A stretch of 61,514 nucleotides of DNA, taken from the NCBI RefSeq assembly GCF_004208535.1, contig NZ_SGIS01000032.1, positions 1 to 61,514 of the forward strand. Direction: 5' to 3'. Under the pieces are notes generated by a model that saw nothing but the letters and a program-made list of their open reading frames with translations, searched no databases and was not told where the DNA came from. Both the position numbers and the translations under genes were made by a program. This DNA is from Sphingomonas populi. Lineage in GTDB: Bacteria; Pseudomonadota; Alphaproteobacteria; Sphingomonadales; Sphingomonadaceae. Below are positions 34,570 through 43,509 of this stretch, one piece after another. Position 1 is the first letter of the stretch. Each line of letters opens with the position of its first letter.

Positions 34570-34575
34570 TGCCTA

Positions 34576-35391
34576 TCAGCCCACGAACGCCCGCTCGATC
34601 ACGAAATCGCCCGGATGCGCGTTCGAGCCTTCCTTGAAGCCTTCCGCCTCCAGCATCTTCGCGAAATCATGGATCATCGCGTTGCTGCCGCACAGCATCA
34701 CCCGGTCCGTCGCGGGGTCGAGCTTCTTGGGGCCGGTCAGCGGCGCTTCGAACAAGGTCCCGTCCTCGATCAGTCCGTCGATGCGCTTGCTCGTGCGGAA
34801 CGGCTCGCGGGTCACCGTGGGGATATAGTGGAATTGCGCCGCCGCCTCATCCGCGACGAGCGGATCGTCGGCGAGCTGCGCAGTCATCTCGTCATGATAA
34901 GCGAGGTCGCTGACGCGGCGCACGCTATGCACCACCACGATCTGCGAGAAACGCTCATATACATCGGGGTCGCGGATCAGGCTGAGGAACGGCGCGAGGC
35001 CGGTGCCGGTCGACAGCAGGAACAAACGGCTCCCCGGCAGCAGCGCGTCGCACACCAATGTGCCGACCGGCTTGCGGCCGAGGTAGACCTGATCGCCCGG
35101 CTGGATCTTCTGCAACCGCGAGGTGAGCGGACCGTCCTCGACCTTGATCGACAGGAACTCCAGTTCCTCGGAATAGGCCGGGCTGGCGATCGAATAAGCG
35201 CGCATCAGCGGCTTGGCGCCGTCGTCGAGCCCGATCATCACGAACTCGCCCGAGCGGAACCGGAACGACGCCGGCCGCTCGATCGCGAAGCTGAACAGAT
35301 GCTCGTTCCAATGGCGGACCCACTTGACCTCGACCGAGTGGAAGGCCGCATTGTCCGGGATCAGCCGCGGGGTGGTGACAGGCGCATTCAT
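34576..35391 (-). CDS. fpr: Ferredoxin--NADP(+) reductase
   Basis: A 271-residue FAD enzyme exchanging electrons between NADPH and ferredoxin or flavodoxin. The FAD motif is RAYSIASPAYSEELEF (near 62), GPLTSRLQKIQPGD follows, and the NADP part has LLSTGTGLAPFLSLIRDP (near 112) and VMLCGSNAMIHD (near 230). The C-terminus ends in FVIERAFVG, typical of bacterial class II FNRs. ATG 35391 is preferred to an upstream TTG 35415, which lacks a binding site. The next gene upstream on the same strand is a 7Fe ferredoxin, a plausible redox partner, separated by about 140 bases. Confidence 0.93.
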   Translation of the reverse strand: MNAPVTTPRLIPDNAAFHSVEVKWVRHWNEHLFSFAIERPASFRFRSGEFVMIGLDDGAKPLMRAYSIASPAYSEELEFLSIKVEDGPLTSRLQKIQPGDQVYLGRKPVGTLVCDALLPGSRLFLLSTGTGLAPFLSLIRDPDVYERFSQIVVVHSVRRVSDLAYHDEMTAQLADDPLVADEAAAQFHYIPTVTREPFRTSKRIDGLIEDGTLFEAPLTGPKKLDPATDRVMLCGSNAMIHDFAKMLEAEGFKEGSNAHPGDFVIERAFVG

Positions 35392-35529
35392 TGTAACAGG
35401 ATTCCGTTCAGTCAAACCGTAGAGACGTGCTCGCCGCCTCTACAGACCCATCGAACAAGGTCAACAATATGATCCTCCCCATGCAGGAAGGATAACTTCA
35501 CCGCGACGCCGCGCGATTCCAAACCATGC

Positions 35530-35868
35530 CTAATCGCCTTCCCCCGCTTTGCCGGAGAAGTGACGAGCGAATTTATCAGGCACGCCGCGCCACGCGTCAG
35601 CATCCACTGGCGAATCACGCTTGCGCGTGATCTCGGGCCATGAGGCCGCGTGCGTCGCATTGATGCCAATCCATTGTGAGGCGCCAACGTCCGTATCGGG
35701 CAGAATGGCGTTCGCCGGGCATTCAGGCACGCAGATCGCGCAATCTATGCAATTGTCTGGGTCGATCACCAGCATGTTGGCACCTTCCCGAAAAGAGTCG
35801 GTCGGGCAAACTTCGATACAATCCATATACTTGCAGCGGATGCAGGCATCGGTGACCACGAAGGTCAT
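35530..35868 (-). CDS. fdxA: 7Fe ferredoxin (FdxA type)
   Basis: A 112-residue ferredoxin with one [3Fe-4S] and one [4Fe-4S] cluster. The cysteines in CIRCKYMDCIEVC and CIDCAICVPEC supply the seven ligands by comparison with Azotobacter ferredoxin I. The non-ligand cysteine that usually follows (PVDCF) is serine here (PTDSF), while all ligand positions are kept. The C-terminal extension (ITRKRDSPVDADAW) is normal for alphaproteobacterial FdxA. It may be reduced by the neighbouring Fpr. Divergent from a LysR gene 176 bases away. Confidence 0.92.
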   Translation of the reverse strand: MTFVVTDACIRCKYMDCIEVCPTDSFREGANMLVIDPDNCIDCAICVPECPANAILPDTDVGASQWIGINATHAASWPEITRKRDSPVDADAWRGVPDKFARHFSGKAGEGD

Positions 35869-36044
35869 CGTGCGAGTCCTCTCACTTTTCCCAAGAACCG
35901 CAGACCGCTCCAGTCATTGCCATTGAGAACGAGTTTAGCGCGCAGGCTTGCCATATCGATGCTCCAAAGGATGAAGCTCAGATACTGACATTCAGATCAT
36001 CTAACAAACTGGTAATATCGCTGAAGATCATCGATAAAGCCGCT

Positions 36045-36938
36045 ATGCGCTTCAGCCTCCGCCACCTTCAGATCTTCGTCGCCGTGGCTCACGATGGCAA
36101 TGTTTCCGCCGCCGCCGAGGCGCTCGCGATGTCGCAATCGGCGGCGAGCGCGGCGCTGCTCGAACTCGAACGCCGCTACGGCAAGCCGCTGTTCGACCGC
36201 GCCGGCAAGCGCCTGCGCATCAACGAAACCGGCCGCGCGCTGCTCGCCCCGGCGCGCGACCTGCTCGATCGCGCCGGCGAGATCGACGCGCTTCTCGCCG
36301 GCCGCAAAGGCCCCGGCCCGTTCCGCCTCGGCGCGACCCAGACGATCGGCAGCCACGTCGCGCCGCGACTGATCCACGCGTACACGCAGCGTCATCCCGG
36401 CCCGGCGCCGACGCTGGAGATCGACAACACCGCAAGCATCGTCGCGCGGATCGCCGATTTCTCGCTCGATCTCGCGCTGGTCGAAGGCGAATACGCGCAT
36501 CCCGATCTGCTCGTGCGCGACTGGCTCGGCGACGAACTCGTGGTGATCTGCGCGCCCGGCCATCGCCTCGCCGGGCGCTCGCCCTGCCCGATCGACGATC
36601 TGCTCGCCGAACGCTGGGTGGTGCGCGAGACAGGATCGGGCACCCGCCAGACGCTCGACCGCGCGATGCACCCGCACTGGAGCGCCTGGCAGATCGCGAT
36701 GGACGTGCAGCAGATCGAGGCGGTCATCGAGATGGTCGCGGTGAGCGACCTGATCGGCTGCGTCTCCGAACTCGCCGCGCGCGATGCCGTCGCCCAAGGC
36801 CGCGTGGTGCGGCTTGAAGCCGCCGACCTCGATCTGCACCGGCGCTTCTACATCGTCTCGCATCGTGAGAAATACGTCACGCCCGGCGTCCGCGCCTTTC
36901 TCGATATCTGCGACGAAGCGATGTCCGGCGGCGATTGA
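36045..36938 (+). CDS. LysR-family transcriptional regulator
   Basis: A 297-residue regulator: MRFSLRHLQIFVAVAHDGNVSAAAEALAMSQSAASAALLELE is the winged helix-turn-helix, followed by the linker helix (GRALLAPARDLLDRAGEIDALL) and an effector domain starting FRLGATQTIGSHVAPRLI. FSLDLALVEGEYAHPDLLVRDWLGDELVVICAPGHRLAG is the hinge region. The effector-domain pattern resembles CysB/CbbR-like or YeiE-type regulators. Its divergent neighbour is fdxA, so fdxA is the nearest candidate target. The start ATG 36045 has no strong Shine-Dalgarno. Confidence 0.9.
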   Translation: MRFSLRHLQIFVAVAHDGNVSAAAEALAMSQSAASAALLELERRYGKPLFDRAGKRLRINETGRALLAPARDLLDRAGEIDALLAGRKGPGPFRLGATQTIGSHVAPRLIHAYTQRHPGPAPTLEIDNTASIVARIADFSLDLALVEGEYAHPDLLVRDWLGDELVVICAPGHRLAGRSPCPIDDLLAERWVVRETGSGTRQTLDRAMHPHWSAWQIAMDVQQIEAVIEMVAVSDLIGCVSELAARDAVAQGRVVRLEAADLDLHRRFYIVSHREKYVTPGVRAFLDICDEAMSGGD

Positions 36939-37073
36939 CGGACCGGCGCATCGCGTCATCGATTCGGCGCAAGGGCGATTGCCTATGCGCGTGATAGGAA
37001 TATCATCCGTGTCTTGAACTGGAGTCGCGGCCCACCCGACCCGAACGGCGCAAATCCCTTGAGGAGTCCGGTC

Positions 37074-37613
37074 ATGACGTTGGAGAGCGAGTTTTTCGGT
37101 AGCCATCCGTTCCTTACGGTGGCGGTGGCGGGCGACCGCGCGCCTGAGTGGCCAGCGGCGGGTCGCAAAGACGTCCGCACGCTGACGCTCGATATGAGCC
37201 ACAAGCATCATCGCGGCTTCTGGGCGATGCAGCTCGACGAGGCAGCGCGGGCGGCGGGCGAACCGCATGTGATGGTAGCGCGCGGGCTCGCCTGTCTGGC
37301 GGTGGTGCGCTGGGCGCAGCTTTCGCCCAAATCCTACCTCGGCAACATCGCCGGCGCCTGCCTGTTCTCGCCGCTGTCGTTCACCCCAGCGCAGGCGCCG
37401 CTGGCGCAGGCGCTGCAACCCAGCCCAACGTTGCCGCTGCCGTTTCGGTCGCTGGTGGTCGAGCATCGAACCGCGCCGCTCGTCGGCCATCTCCTCACCC
37501 TGGTCGATAGCTGGGGCAGCCGCTTCGTCGATATCGAGGATTTCGCCACGCCTGAGCTCGCGACGTCGATCGCAATTGAACCGCACGCGCCCGTCAACGC
37601 GCTCTGGCGTTAG
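37074..37613 (+). CDS. RBBP9/YdeN-like alpha/beta hydrolase fold protein, catalytic residues lost
   Basis: A 179-residue protein that follows the small RBBP9/YdeN serine-hydrolase layout. The nucleophile elbow, normally HSLGC after a hydrophobic strand, is ARGLACLAVVRWA here, so Ser is replaced by Gly. The strand that usually reads ASRNDPY is VVEHRTAPL, lacking the acid Asp, and the C-terminal His is not evident (FVDIEDFATPELA). The fold may therefore be kept for binding only. ATG 37074 follows GAGGAG. It stands alone between a LysR gene and the xylose operon. The alternative is that it belongs to a different small alpha/beta family. Confidence 0.7.
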   Translation: MTLESEFFGSHPFLTVAVAGDRAPEWPAAGRKDVRTLTLDMSHKHHRGFWAMQLDEAARAAGEPHVMVARGLACLAVVRWAQLSPKSYLGNIAGACLFSPLSFTPAQAPLAQALQPSPTLPLPFRSLVVEHRTAPLVGHLLTLVDSWGSRFVDIEDFATPELATSIAIEPHAPVNALWR

Positions 37614-37696
37614 CGTCTATTAAAACTGTGTTTGCGACGTTTTAACGGCGAAAAAGCTCTGCGGTGCGCAATTGCCACACCCGTTCTTCCCCGATA

Positions 37697-37710
37697 TGGT
37701 AGCGCTATCG
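37697..37710. promoter_or_regulatory. Candidate LacI-type (XylR-like) operator of the xylose operon
   Basis: TGGTAGCGCTATCG is a near-palindrome centred on AGCGCT, 45-58 bases before the GH43 start. LacI-family repressors bind such GC-centred palindromes, and the Caulobacter xylose repressor motif, as I recall it, is of the form TTAGCGCTAACA/TGGTAGCGCTACCA. A related site occurs at 59560-59573. Confidence 0.6.
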
Positions 37711-37754
37711 TATCAATCGGGCCTCTTCAGAAGGCTAAGAGGGTGGTGAACGGC

Positions 37755-38846
37755 ATGCTACTTCGGACATCGATCACAATCGCGGCTCTGCTCGGCACCA
37801 GCGCAGCCACCGCACAGGCCCATGAGGACAGCAAGGGCGCCGACGCATCGCGTTTCCTGTCGCAGCCGCTCGTCACGTCGATCTATACCGCCGATCCATC
37901 GGCGCATGTCTTCAATGGCAAGATTTACGTCTATCCCTCGCATGACGTGCCGACCGACATCCCCGACGACGATCTCGGCAACCAATATGCCATGCACGAT
38001 TACCGCGTGCTGCGGATGGACCGGATCGGCGGACCGGTCACGGTCGGCCCGGTCGCGCTCGACGTGAAGGACATCCCGTGGGCGTCGAAGCAGGTGTGGG
38101 CGCCCGATGCCGCGTATAAGAACGGCACCTATTATCTGTACTTCCCGGCGCGCGACAAGGTGAAGGACAAGAACGGCCTCGGCACGTTCCGCATCGGCGT
38201 CGCCACCTCGAAAAGCCCGATGGGTCCGTTCAAGGCCGAGCCCAGGCCGATCGCCGGCAGCTTCTCGATGGACCCCGCCGTGTTCACCGATACCGACGGC
38301 AAGACCTATATGTATTTCGGTGGCATCTGGGGCGGCCAGCTCCAGCGCTGGGCGACCGGCAAATTCGATCCCAACGGCAGCGACACCGATCTCGGCGATA
38401 CCGAGAAGCCAGCTTTGTCGGGCAAGGTCGTGCGGATGAACGCCGACATGAAGAGCTTCGCCGAAAAGCCGCGCGACGCGGTCATCCTCGGTGAAGACGG
38501 TCAGCCGGTGAAGACCGGCGAGCACGACAAGCGCTTCTTCGAGGCATCCTGGATGTTCAAGCGCGGCGGCACATATTATTACACGTATTCGACCGGTGAC
38601 ACGCACTTCCTCAACTACGCCACCGGAACCAGCCCCTATGGCCCCTTCAAATTCCGTGGTCATTTCCTGCTGCCGGTGCAGGGCTGGACGACGCACCATT
38701 CGATCATCGAAAATGCCGGTAAATGGTGGCTGTTCTATGCGGATACGCAGCTCAGCAACAAGAACCACCTCCGCAACGTCAAGGTGACGGAGTTGTTCTT
38801 CAACCCTGACGGCTCGATCAAGACCATCAACCCCTTCGTGAAGTAA
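37755..38846 (+). CDS. GH43 family glycoside hydrolase (xylosidase/arabinofuranosidase type), exported
   Basis: A 363-residue five-bladed propeller enzyme with a signal peptide (MLLRTSITIAALLGTSAATAQA). The catalytic base Asp is in YTADPSAHVFNGKIYVYPSHD, the pKa-tuning Asp in SFSMDPAVFTDTDGKTYMYFGG and the acid Glu in KRFFEASWMFKRGG. Product is probably xylose or arabinose from xylo-oligosaccharides. ATG 37755 gives the best signal peptide; GTG 37746 is an alternative. First gene of an operon with xylB and xylA (4-base gap, then a TGATG overlap), so the released pentose is funnelled directly into isomerase and kinase. Confidence 0.9.
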   Translation: MLLRTSITIAALLGTSAATAQAHEDSKGADASRFLSQPLVTSIYTADPSAHVFNGKIYVYPSHDVPTDIPDDDLGNQYAMHDYRVLRMDRIGGPVTVGPVALDVKDIPWASKQVWAPDAAYKNGTYYLYFPARDKVKDKNGLGTFRIGVATSKSPMGPFKAEPRPIAGSFSMDPAVFTDTDGKTYMYFGGIWGGQLQRWATGKFDPNGSDTDLGDTEKPALSGKVVRMNADMKSFAEKPRDAVILGEDGQPVKTGEHDKRFFEASWMFKRGGTYYYTYSTGDTHFLNYATGTSPYGPFKFRGHFLLPVQGWTTHHSIIENAGKWWLFYADTQLSNKNHLRNVKVTELFFNPDGSIKTINPFVK

Positions 38847-38850
38847 CCGC

Positions 38851-40329
38851 ATGTTCCTCGGCATTGATATCGGCACGTCGGGCGTCAAGGCCGTCGTCAT
38901 AGACACGCACGGCACCGTGGTCGGTCAGGGCACGGCGGCGCTCACCGTGCAACGCCCTCATCCGCTCTGGTCCGAACAGGACCCCGATAGCTGGTGGGCG
39001 GCGACGACGGCGGCGGTACAGGCGATCGATGCCGACGTGCGGCGCGCAGTGCGCGGCATCGGCCTCGCCGGGCAGATGCACGGCGCGACCCTGCTGGGCG
39101 CGGACGACACGCCGCTGCGCCCCGCGATCCTGTGGAACGACGGTCGCAGCCATGCCGAATGCGCCGAGCTGGAAGCGGCGACGCCCTTGTTCCGCACGGT
39201 CGGCGGCAATATCGTCATGCCCGGCTTCACCGCGCCCAAGCTGGCGTGGGTGCGCAAGCACGAACCGGAGGTGTTCGCCGCGACCAAGCTGGTGCTGCTG
39301 CCGAAAGACTATGTCCGGTTGCTGATGACCGGCAACAAAGCCTCCGACATGTCGGACTCGGCGGGCACGCTCTGGCTCGACGTGGCCGGTCGCAAATGGA
39401 GCGACGAATTGCTCGCCGCGTGCGGACTCGATGTCAGCCAGATGCCAGCGCTGGTCGAGGGACCACAGGCGACTGGACGTCTGAGTGCCGACGTGGCGGA
39501 ACTCTGGGGCATGCCACAGGTGCCGGTCGCAGGCGGCGGCGGTGACAACGCCGCCGGCGCAGCCGGTGTCGGGGTCGTCAAGGACGGTGACGCGCTGCTT
39601 TCGCTCGGCACGTCCGGCGTCATCTTCGTCGCGAACGATGCCTTCCGGCCCAATCCGGGTCGCGCGGTCCACGCCTTCTGCCACTGCCTGCCCGACATGT
39701 GGCATCAGATGTCGGTACACCTGTCCGCCGCATCCTGCATCGACTGGGTCGCTCGGCTGACCGGAGCCGCCGGCGCCGCCGATCTGTTCGCACGCGCCGA
39801 AAAGGCCGGGCCGGCGAGCGGGCCGGAGCTGTTCCTCCCCTATCTCTCAGGCGAGCGCACGCCGCACAACGATGCCGAGGTGCGCGGCGCGTTCCTCCGT
39901 CTCGACAATGATACCGGCCCCGAGCGGCTCGCGCAGGCGGTGCTCGAAGGGGTCGCGTTCGCGCTTGCGGATGGGCTCGACGCGTTGCGGGGCGCTGGCA
40001 CCGAGGTCGCGCAATTGTCCGTGATAGGCGGCGGTGCGCGCTCGCGCTACTGGGGCGCGACGCTTGCCGCCGCGCTGAACACGCCGCTGGTCTATCTTCA
40101 GGGCGGCGAGGTCGGCCCTGCGCTCGGCGCGGCGCGGCTCGCGCAACTCGCGGTCGATGGCGGTTCGCCCGCCGAGGTGTGCGTCGCGCCGCCGGTCGCG
40201 CACGTCATCGAACCCGATGCCGCGCTGGTCGATCGCCTCGCCCCCAAGCTCGCCGCCTTCCGCGACGCCTATCCGCATATCACCCCCCAGAATATCACCT
40301 CCCAGAATACCACCCCAAGGAGTGCCTGA
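38851..40329 (+). CDS. xylB: Xylulokinase
   Basis: A 492-residue FGGY-family sugar kinase. FLGIDIGTSGVKAVVIDTHG is the phosphate-1 motif, GLAGQMHGATLLGADD contains the conserved Met-His-Gly of xylulokinases, and RPAILWNDGRSHAEC, SDSAGTLWLDVAGR and YLSGERTPHND follow family order. ADGLDALRGAG and VIGGGARSRYWG form the adenosine site. It phosphorylates D-xylulose made by XylA, leading into the pentose phosphate route. The C-terminal tail is low-complexity (PQNITSQNTTPRSA). ATG 38851 is four bases after the GH43 stop; its stop overlaps xylA. Confidence 0.95.
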   Translation: MFLGIDIGTSGVKAVVIDTHGTVVGQGTAALTVQRPHPLWSEQDPDSWWAATTAAVQAIDADVRRAVRGIGLAGQMHGATLLGADDTPLRPAILWNDGRSHAECAELEAATPLFRTVGGNIVMPGFTAPKLAWVRKHEPEVFAATKLVLLPKDYVRLLMTGNKASDMSDSAGTLWLDVAGRKWSDELLAACGLDVSQMPALVEGPQATGRLSADVAELWGMPQVPVAGGGGDNAAGAAGVGVVKDGDALLSLGTSGVIFVANDAFRPNPGRAVHAFCHCLPDMWHQMSVHLSAASCIDWVARLTGAAGAADLFARAEKAGPASGPELFLPYLSGERTPHNDAEVRGAFLRLDNDTGPERLAQAVLEGVAFALADGLDALRGAGTEVAQLSVIGGGARSRYWGATLAAALNTPLVYLQGGEVGPALGAARLAQLAVDGGSPAEVCVAPPVAHVIEPDAALVDRLAPKLAAFRDAYPHITPQNITSQNTTPRSA

Positions 40330-41639
40330 TGGCCATCGACTTCTTTGCAAACATTCCGACGATCACATACGAAGGCCCGGACAGCAGCAACGAGCTGGCC
40401 TATCGCTATTACGACAAGGACAAGGTCGTGCTCGGCAAGCGGATGGAGGACCACCTCCGTTTCGCAGCTTGTTTCTGGCACACCTTCGTCTGGCAGGGCA
40501 GCGACGTGTTCGGCGGCGGCACCTTTAACCGCCCGTGGCACAAGGGACCGAACGACAGCGCCGCCGCCGCGACCAAGCGCGAAGTGGCGTTCGACTTCTT
40601 CTCGAAGCTCGACATCCCCTTCTACTGCTTCCACGACATCGACGTGATGGCAGACGCGCATAACGTCACCGAGCATCGCAAGTTCTTCGCCGAAGCGGTC
40701 GATCATCTCGAGACGCTCCAGGCCTCGTCAGGCCGCAAGCTGCTGTGGGGCACCGCCAACCTGTTCAGCCACCCCCGCTTCGCCGCCGGCGGCGCGACCA
40801 ACCCCGATCCCGAAGTCTATGCGTTCGGCGCGATGCAGGTCCGCGATGCGCTCGAGGCGACGCATCGGCTCGGCGGCAGCAACTACGTGCTGTGGGGCGG
40901 TCGCGAGGGCTATGAGACGCTGCTCAACACCGATCTCAAGCGCGAACTCGACAATTTCGGGCGTTTCCTCAGCCTCGTCGTCGAGCACAAGCACAAGATC
41001 GGCTTCAAGGGCACGATCCTGATCGAGCCGAAGCCGCACGAGCCGACCAAGCACCAGTACGACTTCGACACCGCTACCGTGTACGGTTTCCTCAAGCGCT
41101 ACGGCCTTGAGAATGAAGTGCGCGTCAACATCGAGGCGAACCATGCGACGCTCGCTGGCCATACGTTCGAGCATGAGATCGCCACGGCCAACGCGCTCGG
41201 CCTGTTCGGCTCGATCGACGCCAACCGCGGCGATCACCAGAATGGCTGGGATACCGACCAATTCCCCAACTCGGCTGAAGAGCTGACGCTCGCGATGGTC
41301 GAGATCATCCGCGCGGGTGGCTTCACCGATGGCGGCTTCAACTTCGATTCGAAGGTGCGTCGCCAATCGATGGACGCAGTCGATCTGTTCTACGGCCATA
41401 TCGGCGGCATCGACACCGTCGCGCGGGGCCTGCTCGGCGCCGCCAAGCTGATCGAGGACGGTCGCGTCGATGCGATCAAGGCTGAGCGTTATGCCGGCTG
41501 GACGGGCGACCTGGGCACGCAGATCGGCGCGCTCGACCTCGCCGGCATTGCCGATCTCGCGGTCGAGAAGGGTCTCGACCCCAAGCCGCGTTCGGGCCAG
41601 CAGGAGCGGCTCGAAAATCTGATCAACCGCTTCATCTGA
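40329..41639 (+). CDS. xylA: Xylose isomerase
   Basis: A 436-residue class II xylose isomerase, metal-dependent, converting D-xylose to D-xylulose. FYCFHDIDV holds the catalytic His-Asp pair (near 100), LWGGREGYE is near 187, ILIEPKPHEPTKHQYDFD holds metal-binding Glu and the conserved Lys (near 235), VNIEANHATLAGHTFEHEI follows, and IDANRGDHQNGWDTDQFP provides further metal ligands (near 297). The ATG overlaps the xylB stop (TGATG). With xylB it defines the isomerase route, in contrast to the oxidative xylose pathway of Caulobacter. A strong hairpin follows the stop. Confidence 0.97.
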   Translation: MAIDFFANIPTITYEGPDSSNELAYRYYDKDKVVLGKRMEDHLRFAACFWHTFVWQGSDVFGGGTFNRPWHKGPNDSAAAATKREVAFDFFSKLDIPFYCFHDIDVMADAHNVTEHRKFFAEAVDHLETLQASSGRKLLWGTANLFSHPRFAAGGATNPDPEVYAFGAMQVRDALEATHRLGGSNYVLWGGREGYETLLNTDLKRELDNFGRFLSLVVEHKHKIGFKGTILIEPKPHEPTKHQYDFDTATVYGFLKRYGLENEVRVNIEANHATLAGHTFEHEIATANALGLFGSIDANRGDHQNGWDTDQFPNSAEELTLAMVEIIRAGGFTDGGFNFDSKVRRQSMDAVDLFYGHIGGIDTVARGLLGAAKLIEDGRVDAIKAERYAGWTGDLGTQIGALDLAGIADLAVEKGLDPKPRSGQQERLENLINRFI

Positions 41640-41645
41640 TCGCGA

Positions 41646-41680
41646 TCGGCCGCCACTCGAATGGTTCGGGTGGCGGCCGA
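41646..41680 (+). terminator. Terminator hairpin after xylA
   Basis: TCGGCCGCCAC (41646-41656) pairs with GTGGCGGCCGA (41670-41680). The loop extends the stem with CGAA/TTCG and one T-G pair, giving 16 bp around a 3-base loop. A short GTGCTTT follows. It starts six bases after the xylA stop. Confidence 0.8.
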
Positions 41681-41739
41681 GTGCTTTCCAATCGCACCCG
41701 GCCGTGGCACGTAATGCCTGACACGGAACCGGGGGCGTC

Positions 41740-42966
41740 ATGAGCGTATTTGCCGATCTGAAATCGCTCACCGGAGCGCAAAAAAGCTCGATCTGGGCGA
41801 GCTATCTCGGCTGGACGCTAGACGCGTTCGATTTTTTCCTGATGGTGTTCATGTTCTCGGCGGTCGCCAGGGAATTCGGCACCGACGTCAAGACCACCGC
41901 CGAAGCGACCTTCTTCACGCTCGCCGCACGGCCGTTCGGCGCGTTCGTGTTCGGTCTGTTGGCCGATCGATACGGCAGGCGCCCGGTGATGATGATCGTC
42001 ATCCTCGCCTTTTCCGCTTTCTCGGTCTTATCCGCCTTCGCCTGGTCGCTGACCTCGCTGTTCGTGATCCGCGCGCTGTTCGGCTTCGCGATGGGCGGCG
42101 AATGGGGCATCGGCGCGAGCCTGGTGATGGAGAGCATCCCGGCGAAGATGCGCGGCTTCGTCTCGGGCCTGCTGCAAAGCGGCTATCCTTCGGGCTATTT
42201 CCTCGCGAGCTTGGTGTTCTTCCTGATGTTCGATCACATCGGCTGGCGCGGCATGTTCCTGATCGGCGTGGTGCCGGCGATCCTCGTCTTCCTGATCCGC
42301 ATGCACGTCGAGGAAAGCCCGGCCTTCGAAGCACTCGCCGAAAAGCCGCGCGTCAATCCGATCACTGCCTTGCTCAGCAACTGGAAGATCGCGCTGTACC
42401 TCGTCGTGCTGATGACCGCGTTCAACTTCTTCAGTCACGGCACGCAGGATGTGTATCCGACCTTCCTCAAGGAGCAGCATCACCTCTCCACCCAAACCGC
42501 CGGGCTGCTCGCGATGGTGATGAACGCGGGCGCGATTGTCGGCGGGATCGGCTTCGGCATCTGGTCCGAGACGATCGGTCGGAAGCGCGCGATCATCATC
42601 GGCGCGCTGTGCGCCTTGCCGGTCATTCCTTTGTGGGCATTCTCTACCACGCCACTGATGCTCGGCGCGGGGGCGTTTCTGATGCAGGTCGCCGTGCAGG
42701 GCGCGTGGGGGATCGTGCCGGTCCACCTCAATGAACTGTCGCCGGCGGCGGTGCGCGGCATGTTTCCGGGCTTCGCGTATCAGCTCGGCAATTTGATCGC
42801 CTCACGCAACGCGGTGATCCAGGCGAGTGTCGCCGAGAGCCACGGCGGCGATTACGGCTTCGCGTTGGCGCTGGTGGCGGGGATTACCGTCGTCGTGATC
42901 GTGATCTGGACCGCGATCGGCCCCGAGCGGCGCGACGTCGATTTCGTCGAGCAGGCGAAAGCGTAG
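41740..42966 (+). CDS. MFS transporter (sialic acid/lactate/aromatic-type SHS-AAHS group)
   Basis: A 408-residue, 12-segment carrier. Segment 1 has GWTLDAFDFFLMVFMFSA, a DxFD motif; the 2-3 loop GLLADRYGRRPVMM and segment 4 FAMGGEWGIGASLVMESIPAKMRGF are typical of carriers for lactate, sialic acid and similar organic anions. It follows the xylose operon on the same strand after a terminator, so it may be independently expressed. A role in uptake of a sugar acid or uronate from hemicellulose is plausible; direct xylose transport is less likely from the motifs. Convergent with the TPR gene six bases away. Confidence 0.88.
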   Translation: MSVFADLKSLTGAQKSSIWASYLGWTLDAFDFFLMVFMFSAVAREFGTDVKTTAEATFFTLAARPFGAFVFGLLADRYGRRPVMMIVILAFSAFSVLSAFAWSLTSLFVIRALFGFAMGGEWGIGASLVMESIPAKMRGFVSGLLQSGYPSGYFLASLVFFLMFDHIGWRGMFLIGVVPAILVFLIRMHVEESPAFEALAEKPRVNPITALLSNWKIALYLVVLMTAFNFFSHGTQDVYPTFLKEQHHLSTQTAGLLAMVMNAGAIVGGIGFGIWSETIGRKRAIIIGALCALPVIPLWAFSTTPLMLGAGAFLMQVAVQGAWGIVPVHLNELSPAAVRGMFPGFAYQLGNLIASRNAVIQASVAESHGGDYGFALALVAGITVVVIVIWTAIGPERRDVDFVEQAKA

Positions 42967-42972
42967 CGCGGT

Positions 42973-43476
42973 TCAGTTCTTCTCGCTCTTCGCCGCCGGG
43001 GTCGCGGAGGCGGTGACGATCGGCGGCCCCTTGGCGATCACCGCGCTCAACTGCGCGATCTCGGGGCAGCTCCGCTTGGCGCAGACGGTGCGCAGCTTGG
43101 TGAGGTTGGTCTTGGCGCGCTCGACCGCGCCTTGCTGGACGAGCGCTTCGCCCTGCTCCTTCAGCGCGGCGACGTCGTCGGGCTGTAACTCTAGCGCCTC
43201 ACGGTAAAAACGGATTGCCTTGCCCGGCAGGTCGCGCGTGCGGGCGACTTCGCCAAGCCCGATGAACGCCGCGCGGGTACGCGGATCGACCGCCAACGCG
43301 CTCTCATAGGCGTCGATCGCGCCGTCGAGATTGCCGGCGGCTTGCGCTGCCTTGCCCGTCTCGACCAGCGCGAGCGAGCGCGCGTCAATCGCGTCGTCGG
43401 GGCGCTGGCCGTGGACCGCCGTCGACACCGTCAACAACGTCATCGCGGCGGCAGCGGCGACGGACAGATAGCGCAT
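42973..43476 (-). CDS. Exported TPR-repeat protein
   Basis: A 167-residue protein with a signal peptide (MRYLSVAAAAAMTLLTVSTAVHG) and about three tetratricopeptide repeats (VETGKAAQAAGNLDGAIDAYESALAVDP; AFIGLGEVARTRDLPGKAIRFYREALELQPD; ALKEQGEALVQQGAVERAKTNLTKLRTVC). A Cys pair (CAKRSCPE) may form a disulfide. It should be periplasmic and act as a protein-interaction scaffold. ATG 43476 has GGAG upstream. It lies next to the RsmB-type gene on the same strand; a functional link is not evident. Confidence 0.86.
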   Translation of the reverse strand: MRYLSVAAAAAMTLLTVSTAVHGQRPDDAIDARSLALVETGKAAQAAGNLDGAIDAYESALAVDPRTRAAFIGLGEVARTRDLPGKAIRFYREALELQPDDVAALKEQGEALVQQGAVERAKTNLTKLRTVCAKRSCPEIAQLSAVIAKGPPIVTASATPAAKSEKN

Positions 43477-43509
43477 GATCCACTCCAGTTTCGGCACAAT
43501 ACCACCAAG

